Below are positions 1-5,510 of a DNA stretch of 5,510 nucleotides, piece after piece. A program made the translations under genes and the position numbers. A model generated the notes under the pieces. It searched no databases, was not told where the DNA came from, and saw only the letters and a program-made list of their open reading frames with translations. The stretch comes from an uncultured Bacteroidales bacterium (GTDB taxonomy: Bacteria > Bacteroidota > Bacteroidia > Bacteroidales > Paludibacteraceae), in NCBI GenBank assembly GCA_945787425.1, contig CALZHO010000069.1, positions 1 to 5,510 of the forward strand. Direction: 5' to 3'. The first letter of the stretch is position 1; each line of letters starts with the position of its first letter.

Positions 1-315
1 AAACTCACCTTGGTATTTCGCACCTGCAATCAGCGCACCCATATCAAGGGAGTAAATTTGTTTCTTCTTTAGGTTCTCGGGCACATCACCACGAATGATA
101 CGATGCGCCAAGCCCTCCACAATAGCGGTCTTACCCACACCGGGCTCACCGATAAGGATAGGGTTGTTCTTGGTACGACGTGAGAGGATTTGTAGTACGC
201 GACGAATCTCGTCGTCACGGCCAATCACAGGATCCAGTTTGCCCTGTTGGGCGCGTTCGCAAAGGTTGATGGCGAAACGCTGTAGGTTTTCGGTTTTGTT
301 GTTCATTGTATTCAT
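1..315 (-). CDS. clpB: ClpB-type AAA+ disaggregase, N-domain-less, 5' part only
   Basis: ATP-dependent unfoldase of the Hsp100/ClpB family, which threads aggregated proteins through a hexameric pore in the cytoplasm together with DnaK. The 105 visible residues match the start of the first AAA+ module. They include the [14 protein letters not shown] segment (26-39), the arginine-rich RRTKNNP stretch (46-52), the Walker A motif GEPGVGKT (56-63), and a pore loop AGAKYQGEF (97-105) with Tyr101. The rest runs off the left edge. Full-length ClpB carries about 150 residues of N-domain before this point; here only about 17 residues precede the conserved [11 protein letters not shown] stretch, so the N-domain is absent. 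In-frame ATGs lie at 315, 306 and 402, none with a clear ribosome-binding site. I chose 315 because it adds no odd sequence; 306 is equally possible. A ClpA or ClpC relative is less likely. The gene follows thrA after 165 bp and is probably a separate transcription unit. Confidence 0.85.
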   Translation of the reverse strand, partial: MNTMNNKTENLQRFAINLCERAQQGKLDPVIGRDDEIRRVLQILSRRTKNNPILIGEPGVGKTAIVEGLAHRIIRGDVPENLKKKQIYSLDMGALIAGAKYQGEF

Positions 316-335
316 AATTGTTTTTTGAAAGTTAT

Positions 336-371
336 GGACATTAAGGTCGTTAAGGACATTAAGGTCGTTAC
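336..371. repeat. Tandem array of four 9-bp units upstream of clpB
   Basis: On the plus strand the units are GGACATTAA, GGTCGTTAA, GGACATTAA and GGTCGTTAC. This equals an 18-bp unit repeated twice with one mismatch at the last base. The array ends about 20 bp before the chosen clpB start, so it would lie in the clpB leader or promoter region. Its period is a multiple of three, and the clpB frame stays open through it, reading as repeated N-D-L-N-V peptides. Neither flank continues the array. The function is unknown; possibilities are a length-variable repeat, a protein-binding site, or a dispersed intergenic repeat. Confidence 0.85.
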
Positions 372-405
372 CTGCAATATACAAAACCCATACCAAGCCC
401 ATTTT

Positions 406-450
406 ATACACGAACCGCCTGCCAATTTGGCAGACGGTTAGTATGTGTAT
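406..450 (-). terminator. Long hairpin after thrA, possible terminator
   Basis: The core arms at 413-424 and 428-439 form a 12-bp stem around a 3-nt loop. On the minus-strand transcript the only imperfect pair is a G-U wobble, whereas the plus-strand RNA would have a C-A mismatch, so the structure favours the minus strand. Outer arms at 406-411 and 445-450 add six more perfect pairs across an asymmetric internal loop. It begins about 30 nt after the thrA stop. The minus-strand 3' flank (GTGTATAAAA) is A/T-rich but has no uridine run, so a strong intrinsic terminator is not certain. Confidence 0.55.
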
Positions 451-480
451 CGTTCAAATAATCATAGAATGGATAGCCGA

Positions 481-2913
481 TTAGTGGCTGACCTGCATGA
501 TGTTGGCGAAAACGCCTGCAGCGGTCACGCTCGCACCAGCACCATAGCCACGAATCATCATCGGATAGTCGTGGTAGCGTTCGGTGGTGATAAGAATGAT
601 ATTGTTGGATCCCTCCAATGGATAGAATGGGTGATTGGCATCCACCGTCTCAAGACTGACCCGCGTCTTGCCTTCTTCCATAGTAGCTACGAAACGCCAA
701 CGTAGACCTTTCTTCTCCAACTCTTGGCGGCGTGCTTCGAAGTCGGCATCCAACTCAGGCAGTCGTCTCCAAAAGTCTTCTACTGAGCCTTGGAAATAGG
801 TTTCTGGCACAAAGAGATGTTTCTCAACGTCCTCTTGCTCCACAGGGTAGCCTGCCTCGCGCGTTAAGATTACCAGTTTGCGAATCACATCTTTGCCACT
901 GAGGTCAATGCGTGGGTCGGGCTCACTATAGCCCTGCTCTTTGGCACGACGGATTGTCTCGGAGAATGGTACATCGGCAGCAATCTCGTTGAAAATGAAG
1001 TTGAGCGTACCACTCAATACCGCCTCTATACGCAATATCTTATCGCCCGAATTGCGTAGGTCATTGATAGTGCCAATGATAGGCAGACCAGCACCGACAT
1101 TGGTTTCGAAAAGGAACTTCACACCACGGTCAAGAGCCGTTTGCTTGAGGCGGAGGTAGTGGCTATATTCGGAAGAAGCAGCAATCTTGTTGGCGGTCAC
1201 TACGGAGATATTGTTTTCCAATAGGCTGAGGTAAATACCTGCTACATCTGCACTTGCTGTACAATCGACAAAGACGCTGTTGTAGAGATTCGCCATTTGC
1301 AAAGCTGCTTGCTTAATACTGAAACTGCCTGTAGTTTTCTCCATCGATTTGAGTTGTTCGCGGTAATTGGCAAGGTCCAGACCATCGGCATTGAAGATAG
1401 CTGTTCGGCTATTGGCGATGCCTACGACATTGAGTTGCAAGTGCTGCTCGTGGAGTAGCATGTGCTGTTGCTGCTGGATTTGTTCGAGCAGTTGTGCTCC
1501 TACTGTGCCGACACCACATACAAAGATATTTAGTACCTTATTTTCACTGAGGAAGAATGAGTCGTGCAGCACATTCATTGTCTTGCTGAGTTGCTGCAGA
1601 GGTACTACAAACGAGATATTGGTCTCCTTTGCACCTTGCGCAAAGGCAATCACGCTGATACCATTTCTGCCTAAGGTACCAAAGAGTTTGCCTGCAATGC
1701 CAGGCATATTGTGCATGTTTTCACCCACGATACTCACTGCCGCTAAGCCTTGTTGTACAAGCATTGGGTACATTGAACCTACTTTGATTTCTTCTGCAAA
1801 CTCGCGGGTCAGTACTTCTACTGCGGTGTCGCAGTCTTTATCCTGTACACCCAAGGTGGTGGAGTTCTCAGAAGATGCTTGACTAACAAGGAAGACGGAC
1901 ACACCTGCTTGAGCTAATGCGCTGAAGATGCGTTGGTTGACACCAATTACGCCTACCATCGAAAGACCCGAAACGGTGATTAGTGCCACATCGCGGATAC
2001 TACTCAAACCGCGTACATAGCGTGTGCTGTCTTCAGGTTCGGATTGGATAATCGTGCCTGAATTATCAGGACTGAAAGTGTTGAGAATACGAATTGGGAT
2101 ATTCTTCGCGCACGCAGGATATATAGTAGGTGGATATACCACTTTGGCACCAAAGTGGCAGAGTTCGGATGCCTCCACATAACTCAAACTCTTGATGGTA
2201 TAGGCATTGGGGATGAGTCGTGGATCGGCTGTCATAAAGCCATCGACATCGGTCCAAATCTCCAATACCTCTGCGCTCAAGGTGGCAGCAAGAATAGAGG
2301 CGGTGTAGTCGCTTCCGCCACGTCCAAGGTTGGTAATCTCGTCGGTGTGGCTATCGCGTGAGATGAAGCCCGGCACTACCGAGAGATGAGGCATAGGGGA
2401 AAAGACTTGGCGAATGAGTTGCTCCGTTAGTTCGGTATTGAGCAATACTTGGCCTTGTTTGTGTTCGGTACGAATGAATTGCAGGGAGTTCTTGCGCACG
2501 GCACCAGGCAACGCAGCGGTTACGATTCGGCTACTCATACGCTCGCCATAGCTTACGATAGCGGCTTCGGTTTTGTTGCTGAGGTCCTTCACAAGATGCA
2601 CACCAAAGAGAATAGAGCGCAATTCGTCTAAAATGCTTTCCAATTCGAGGCATAGCATTTGTCGTGTAGTAGGATTGGTAATCAGCGTATTGACCATATC
2701 CATATGGCGGCAGCGAATAGCTTGATATATTTCCATGTACTCTTCGCCTGCTTCGAGTGCCAAATGTGCTGCTTTGAGCAACTGGTCGGTAATCCCGCCC
2801 AAGGCACTGACTACCACAATGCAGTCATCGGTCTGCTGACCAATGATGTGCTGTATCTGATGAATACTATCTACTGAACCTACGGAGGTTCCACCGAACT
2901 TGAGGACTTTCAT
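481..2913 (-). CDS. thrA: Bifunctional aspartokinase / homoserine dehydrogenase
   Basis: Cytoplasmic fused enzyme that phosphorylates aspartate and, two steps later, reduces aspartate semialdehyde to homoserine for threonine and methionine. At 810 residues it is close to E. coli ThrA (about 820). The kinase domain (about 1-300) has KFGGTSVG (5-12), GERMS (123-127), the substrate loop NLGRGGSD (195-202) and TDVDGFMTADPR (221-232). Two ACT repeats follow (about 310-455). Gln345 and Gln426 sit 81 residues apart, matching the spacing of the threonine-sensing glutamines described in Arabidopsis AK-HSDH, so threonine feedback is likely. The dehydrogenase domain (about 460-810) has the GVGTVG dinucleotide loop (467-472), an NSR motif (501-503) that suggests NADPH use, and TANK with Lys576. 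The signature GYSEPDPRIDLSGKD starts at 661; Glu664, Asp675 and Lys679 fit the catalytic spacing of yeast homoserine dehydrogenase. The start directly precedes KFGGTS, so no alternative is needed. An A/T-rich stretch without a Shine-Dalgarno precedes it. The gene lies 63 bp after metX. Confidence 0.97.
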   Translation of the reverse strand: MKVLKFGGTSVGSVDSIHQIQHIIGQQTDDCIVVVSALGGITDQLLKAAHLALEAGEEYMEIYQAIRCRHMDMVNTLITNPTTRQMLCLELESILDELRSILFGVHLVKDLSNKTEAAIVSYGERMSSRIVTAALPGAVRKNSLQFIRTEHKQGQVLLNTELTEQLIRQVFSPMPHLSVVPGFISRDSHTDEITNLGRGGSDYTASILAATLSAEVLEIWTDVDGFMTADPRLIPNAYTIKSLSYVEASELCHFGAKVVYPPTIYPACAKNIPIRILNTFSPDNSGTIIQSEPEDSTRYVRGLSSIRDVALITVSGLSMVGVIGVNQRIFSALAQAGVSVFLVSQASSENSTTLGVQDKDCDTAVEVLTREFAEEIKVGSMYPMLVQQGLAAVSIVGENMHNMPGIAGKLFGTLGRNGISVIAFAQGAKETNISFVVPLQQLSKTMNVLHDSFFLSENKVLNIFVCGVGTVGAQLLEQIQQQQHMLLHEQHLQLNVVGIANSRTAIFNADGLDLANYREQLKSMEKTTGSFSIKQAALQMANLYNSVFVDCTASADVAGIYLSLLENNISVVTANKIAASSEYSHYLRLKQTALDRGVKFLFETNVGAGLPIIGTINDLRNSGDKILRIEAVLSGTLNFIFNEIAADVPFSETIRRAKEQGYSEPDPRIDLSGKDVIRKLVILTREAGYPVEQEDVEKHLFVPETYFQGSVEDFWRRLPELDADFEARRQELEKKGLRWRFVATMEEGKTRVSLETVDANHPFYPLEGSNNIILITTERYHDYPMMIRGYGAGASVTAAGVFANIMQVSH

Positions 2914-2941
2914 ATAATAATAAAGACAACTTAAACAACTT

Positions 2942-2967
2942 GCGCGGCAATCAACTGCCTGCCGCGC
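2942..2967 (-). terminator. GC-rich hairpin between metX and thrA
   Basis: The arms GCGCGGCA (2942-2949) and TGCCGCGC (2960-2967) pair perfectly over 8 bp around a 10-nt loop. The loop holds a competing GGCA/TGCC pairing. On the minus-strand transcript the stem begins 9 nt after the metX stop and is followed by a moderately U-rich stretch (AAGTTGTTTAAGTTGTC) that contains AAGTTGT twice at a 9-bp spacing. The thrA start is only about 28 nt further on. It may be a terminator for metY-metX, a partial terminator that tunes thrA expression, or an mRNA-stabilising stem. I see no convincing TAnnTTTG-type promoter for thrA in this gap. Confidence 0.5.
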
Positions 2968-2976
2968 TCAAGGGGA

Positions 2977-3990
2977 TTATTGATTCAATATTTGGGTAAT
3001 CTGTTCTGTTTCGAGCAGGAATCCATCGTGTCCGAATCGGGATTCTATCTCGAAGTATTGGGCATCGGGTATATGCTTTGCCCATTCGCTACTCTCGCAT
3101 GGAGGGAATAATCCGTCCGAAGTGATGGAAATGACAATGCTCTTGGCTTGTATCTGCGCCAATGCCGCTTTGACGCCTCCGCGATGGCGACCTACATTCT
3201 GACTATCCACGCAGTGGAGTAGGTAGTAATAGGAGTAAGCATCGAAACCGCGTTTTATCAGTTTCTCGCCTTGATAACGCTCGTAGGATGCGGCTCGACT
3301 GGCAAAGAGGCAATCGTCATCGGTCTCGTATTGGGTGAGGTTGTAGCCATCAAAACTGCGATAGGAGATGAGCGAAATGGCGCGTGCTGCTTCTAATCCT
3401 TTGCGTCCGCCGTCAAGCGACTCGCATGCGCGGAAGGTAGGGTCGGCTTCAAGTGCCATGCGTTGCACTTCCATCCATGCGCTCAGCCATGGCGATACAC
3501 GCGGGGCTGTGGCGATAAATGCTGCTTTGCGAATGCGTTCGCCTTCCATAATCGCCCATTCGAGGGCATGGAAACCGCCAATGGAACTACCGATGAGCAA
3601 GTCCACATGTTCGATGCCCAAATGCTCGCGCACCAAAGTGAAGAGGCGGGCTGTATCGCGCACGGTGAAGCGGGGGAAAGAGAGGGGAGTATTCTGGCTT
3701 TCGGCTTCCGGCGTCCAAAAATCTCTCGGACCAGTCGTGCCGTAGGCAGAGCCGAAGATATTGACACAGACCACATAGTCTTTGTCGGGATTCACGCAGC
3801 AACCTTCGCCCACCATCTCTGGCCACCAATCAAGCGGATCGGAGTTAGCGGTTAGGGCATGGCAGAGCCATATTACGCGGTCACCATGTTGATAAGGGCG
3901 CTCCGAAGTATGGTAGATAATCTCCAGTTGGTCAAGTGTGCCGCCTGCCTCGAAGGAGAAATTATGCGTTGTGAGCTTGTGTAAGTGCAT
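2977..3990 (-). CDS. metX: Homoserine O-acetyltransferase
   Basis: Cytoplasmic alpha/beta-hydrolase-fold enzyme that moves the acetyl group of acetyl-CoA to homoserine, the committing step to methionine. At 337 residues it is slightly short for the family (about 350-380). Visible motifs are HALTANSDPLDWW (44-56) near the oxyanion region, the GTTGP loop (84-88), and the nucleophile elbow GSSIGGFHALEW (134-145) with Ser136. Asp292 in SDGLFPP and His321 in GHDGFL complete the catalytic triad. The start overlaps the end of metY by 29 bp in another frame. No strong Shine-Dalgarno is seen, and the next in-frame methionine comes after the oxyanion region, so this start is needed and translation is probably coupled to metY. 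Some MetX-family members use succinyl-CoA instead. The adjacent MetY favours acetyl, but this cannot be settled from the sequence alone. Confidence 0.93.
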   Translation of the reverse strand: MHLHKLTTHNFSFEAGGTLDQLEIIYHTSERPYQHGDRVIWLCHALTANSDPLDWWPEMVGEGCCVNPDKDYVVCVNIFGSAYGTTGPRDFWTPEAESQNTPLSFPRFTVRDTARLFTLVREHLGIEHVDLLIGSSIGGFHALEWAIMEGERIRKAAFIATAPRVSPWLSAWMEVQRMALEADPTFRACESLDGGRKGLEAARAISLISYRSFDGYNLTQYETDDDCLFASRAASYERYQGEKLIKRGFDAYSYYYLLHCVDSQNVGRHRGGVKAALAQIQAKSIVISITSDGLFPPCESSEWAKHIPDAQYFEIESRFGHDGFLLETEQITQILNQ

Positions 3991-5254
3991 TTTCTATGTC
4001 AGCTATTAGGTCGTCTGCATTCTCCAAACCGATACTCAGACGCATTAAGTCAGGGTCAATACCTGCTGCCAGCAGTGCCTCGTTGCTGAGTTGGCGGTGG
4101 GTATGGGATGCAGGGTGAAGGATACAAGTGTGGCAGTCGGCTACGTGCGTCTCAATCGTCACTAATTGCAGACTGTCCATAAAACGATTGGCAAAAGCGC
4201 GGTCGCCTTTGACAGCGAACGCCATCACGCCACATGAACCGTTAGGCATATACTTCTGTTGGCGTGCATGCTCGGGATCGTTCTCCAGTTCGGGATAACG
4301 CACCCATGCTATGTCGGGGTGTTTCTCCAGCCACTGAGCTACTTTGAGTGCGCTCTGGCAGTGGCGAGGCATACGCACATGCAAAGTCTGCAAGCCGAGG
4401 TGGAGATAGAATGCGTTTTGCGGACTTTGGATAGAACCTAAGTCGCGCATGAGTTGGGCAGTGGCTTTGGTGATATATGCCAGTTTGCCGAATGCCTCTG
4501 TATAGCGCAGTCCGTGGTAGGAAGCGTCGGGTTCGGTGAGGCAAGTGAACTTATCGTGCTGAGCTTCCCAATCGAAGTTACCGCTATCCACAATCACACC
4601 GCCTACTTGTACACCATGACCGTCCATATATTTGGTGGTAGAGTGGGTGACGATATCTGCACCGAACTCAAACGGACGGCAGTTCACAGGGGTAGGGAAG
4701 GTGTTGTCCACAATGAGTGGCACACCATGTTGGTGGGCTATGCCTGCAATGCGTTCAATGTCTAAGATCCGCACATTAGGATTGGAGAGTGTCTCGCCAA
4801 ATACGAGTTTGGTGTTCGGACGGAAGGCTGCTTTCCACTCCTCATCGCTGGCATCTTGGTCGATGAAGGTGATCTCGATACCCATCTTAGGGAAGGTCAC
4901 GCCAAAGAGGTTATAGGTACCGCCATAGATACTGGTGGTCGTAATCATGTGGTCGCCCGCTTGGCAGATATTAAAGCATGCAAAGAAATTTGCTGCTTGA
5001 CCAGAGGATGTCAGCATAGCCGCTACACCACCTTCCATAGCAGCAATCTGCGCTGCGGTGGTGTCATTGGTAGGGTTTTGCAGACGGGTGTAGAAATAAC
5101 CGCTCTCTTCGAGGTCGAAGAGTTTGCCCATCTGTTCGCTGGTCTCGTATTTGAATGTAGTACTCTGAATGATTGGCACTTGGCGTGGTTCGCCTTTGCC
5201 TGGATTATACCCTGCTTGTACGCAGAGTGTGTCAATATGTAGTTTCTTGTTCAT
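3962..5254 (-). CDS. metY: O-acetylhomoserine sulfhydrylase
   Basis: Cytoplasmic pyridoxal-phosphate enzyme of the Cys/Met metabolism (cystathionine gamma-synthase-like) family. It converts O-acetylhomoserine and sulfide to homocysteine and acetate. The 430-residue length is typical of MetY and longer than MetB or MetC (about 390). The N-terminal YTRLQNPT motif (55-62) gives the cofactor-phosphate contacts from the neighbouring subunit. SSGQAA (83-88) is the phosphate-binding loop, and Asp183 in VDNTF should pair with the pyridine nitrogen. HSTTKYMDGHG (204-214) carries the Schiff-base Lys208. The C-terminal HPASHTHRQLS (380-390) and MRLSIGLEN (404-412, Arg405 for the substrate carboxylate) complete the site. 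MDGHG replaces the commoner GGHG after the lysine. The start at 5254 is backed by an AAAGG sequence 7 nt upstream. The gene begins 24 bp after rsmI, and its last 29 bp overlap metX, the enzyme that makes its substrate. Other sulfhydrylases of the family are less likely given that neighbour. Confidence 0.94.
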   Translation of the reverse strand: MNKKLHIDTLCVQAGYNPGKGEPRQVPIIQSTTFKYETSEQMGKLFDLEESGYFYTRLQNPTNDTTAAQIAAMEGGVAAMLTSSGQAANFFACFNICQAGDHMITTTSIYGGTYNLFGVTFPKMGIEITFIDQDASDEEWKAAFRPNTKLVFGETLSNPNVRILDIERIAGIAHQHGVPLIVDNTFPTPVNCRPFEFGADIVTHSTTKYMDGHGVQVGGVIVDSGNFDWEAQHDKFTCLTEPDASYHGLRYTEAFGKLAYITKATAQLMRDLGSIQSPQNAFYLHLGLQTLHVRMPRHCQSALKVAQWLEKHPDIAWVRYPELENDPEHARQQKYMPNGSCGVMAFAVKGDRAFANRFMDSLQLVTIETHVADCHTCILHPASHTHRQLSNEALLAAGIDPDLMRLSIGLENADDLIADIENALTQAHNA

Positions 5255-5261
5255 ATTCTTG

Positions 5262-5266
5262 CCTTT
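5262..5266 (-). promoter_or_regulatory. Shine-Dalgarno-like sequence of metY
   Basis: On the minus strand, AAAGG sits 7 nt before the metY ATG at 5254. It is the only clear ribosome-binding sequence in the window and supports that start. The surrounding 24-bp gap is purine-rich (AAAGACAAAAGATTAAAGG) and too short to hold a riboswitch, so any promoter or methionine-responsive element for metY would have to lie inside or before rsmI. Confidence 0.6.
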
Positions 5267-5278
5267 AATCTTTTGTCT

Positions 5279-5510
5279 TTAACCTCTCTCCGCCCCTTCC
5301 ACAATGAGTACAATCTCGCCTTTGGGTGGTGTTTGTTTGTAATGTGCTGCTAATTCGAGGAGTGTGCCTCGTTGGGTATCTTCGTGTAGTTTGCTAATCT
5401 CGCGGCTGACACTTGCTCGGCGTTCGCCGCCCATCACCTCTGCCAATTGCTCCAATGTCTTTACCAATCGGAAAGGCGACTCGTAGATAATCATTGTATG
5501 CGTCTGTTCA
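5279..5510 (-). CDS. rsmI: 16S rRNA (cytidine-1402-2'-O)-methyltransferase, 3' end
   Basis: Cytoplasmic SAM-dependent enzyme that methylates the ribose of C1402 in the ribosomal decoding centre. Only the last 76 residues are in the window; the gene enters from the right edge. They match the C-terminal half of the tetrapyrrole-methylase-like fold, with the family hallmark MIIYESPFRLVKTLEQL, then GGERRASVSREISKLHED, RGTLLEL and PPKGEIVLIVEG. The frame stays open to the window edge, so the ATG at 5494 is an internal Met and not the start. The protein stops only four residues after IVEG, so it lacks the extra C-terminal segment of E. coli RsmI and belongs to the short form. The TAA is 24 bp before metY, which suggests co-transcription or a metY promoter inside rsmI. 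Confidence 0.9.
   Translation of the reverse strand, partial: EQTHTMIIYESPFRLVKTLEQLAEVMGGERRASVSREISKLHEDTQRGTLLELAAHYKQTPPKGEIVLIVEGAERG

Noticed and set aside
316..453. Bacteroidota-type promoter (TTTG about 20 bp before TAnnTTTG) for clpB
   Set aside because: Several partial matches such as TATATTGC occur on the minus strand, but none has both boxes at the right spacing, so no promoter is called.
316..480. Heat-shock CIRCE element (TTAGCACTC, 9 nt, GAGTGCTAA) before clpB
   Set aside because: Neither arm is present in the interval. The only inverted repeat is the 406-450 hairpin, whose sequence is unrelated.
1441..1500. CAG/CTG-like triplet run in thrA
   Set aside because: It encodes a glutamine-rich helix (EQIQQQQH) after the dinucleotide loop with mixed codons. 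It is a normal low-complexity patch, not an expanded repeat.
1367..1882. 171-residue open frame on the plus strand, antisense to thrA
   Set aside because: It lies wholly within the dehydrogenase and ACT coding region of thrA. Its translation is rich in Ser, Cys and Leu without any recognisable motif, as expected of a frame opposite a real gene.
3368..3855. Plus-strand open frames of 125 and 130 residues opposite metX
   Set aside because: They overlap each other and the metX catalytic region, have no recognisable domains, and are explained by metX codon use.
5255..5278. A SAM or other methionine-type riboswitch before metY
   Set aside because: Only 24 bp separate the rsmI stop from the metY start, which is too little for any known SAM aptamer, and no paired stem is visible there.

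Overview
The window suggests a member of the Bacteroidota, probably Bacteroidales. The grounds are moderate: a mid-range GC content, A/T-rich start regions with weak or no Shine-Dalgarno sequence, and a direct-sulfhydrylation methionine route (MetX plus MetY) beside a fused aspartokinase-homoserine dehydrogenase. No rRNA or taxon-specific marker is present, so this is an inference. All five genes lie on the minus strand, so transcription runs from the right edge to the left edge.

Layout in transcription order (right to left). (1) 5510-5279: the 3' end of rsmI, a 16S rRNA 2'-O-methyltransferase, cut by the window edge. (2) 5254-3962: metY, O-acetylhomoserine sulfhydrylase, 24 bp after rsmI and preceded by the only clear Shine-Dalgarno-like sequence in the window. 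(3) 3990-2977: metX, homoserine O-acetyltransferase, overlapping the end of metY by 29 bp. (4) 2976-2914: a short gap with a GC-rich hairpin. (5) 2913-481: thrA, complete, with every catalytic motif intact. (6) 480-316: a 165-bp intergenic region with a long hairpin (406-450) and a tandem array of four 9-bp units (336-371). (7) 315-1: the start of a ClpB-type disaggregase that begins directly at the first AAA+ module, with no N-terminal domain; it is cut by the left edge.

The three middle genes make one metabolic unit. ThrA catalyses the first and third steps of the aspartate family pathway and delivers homoserine. MetX acetylates homoserine. MetY replaces the acetate with sulfide to give homocysteine, the direct precursor of methionine. 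The flanking rsmI and clpB are housekeeping genes with no evident functional tie to this unit, apart from RsmI consuming S-adenosylmethionine.

This is mostly ordinary core-metabolism sequence, and I see no convincing undescribed system. The most unusual points are the ClpB that lacks its N-domain, its leader of 9-bp repeats, and a non-canonical residue next to its pore-loop tyrosine.
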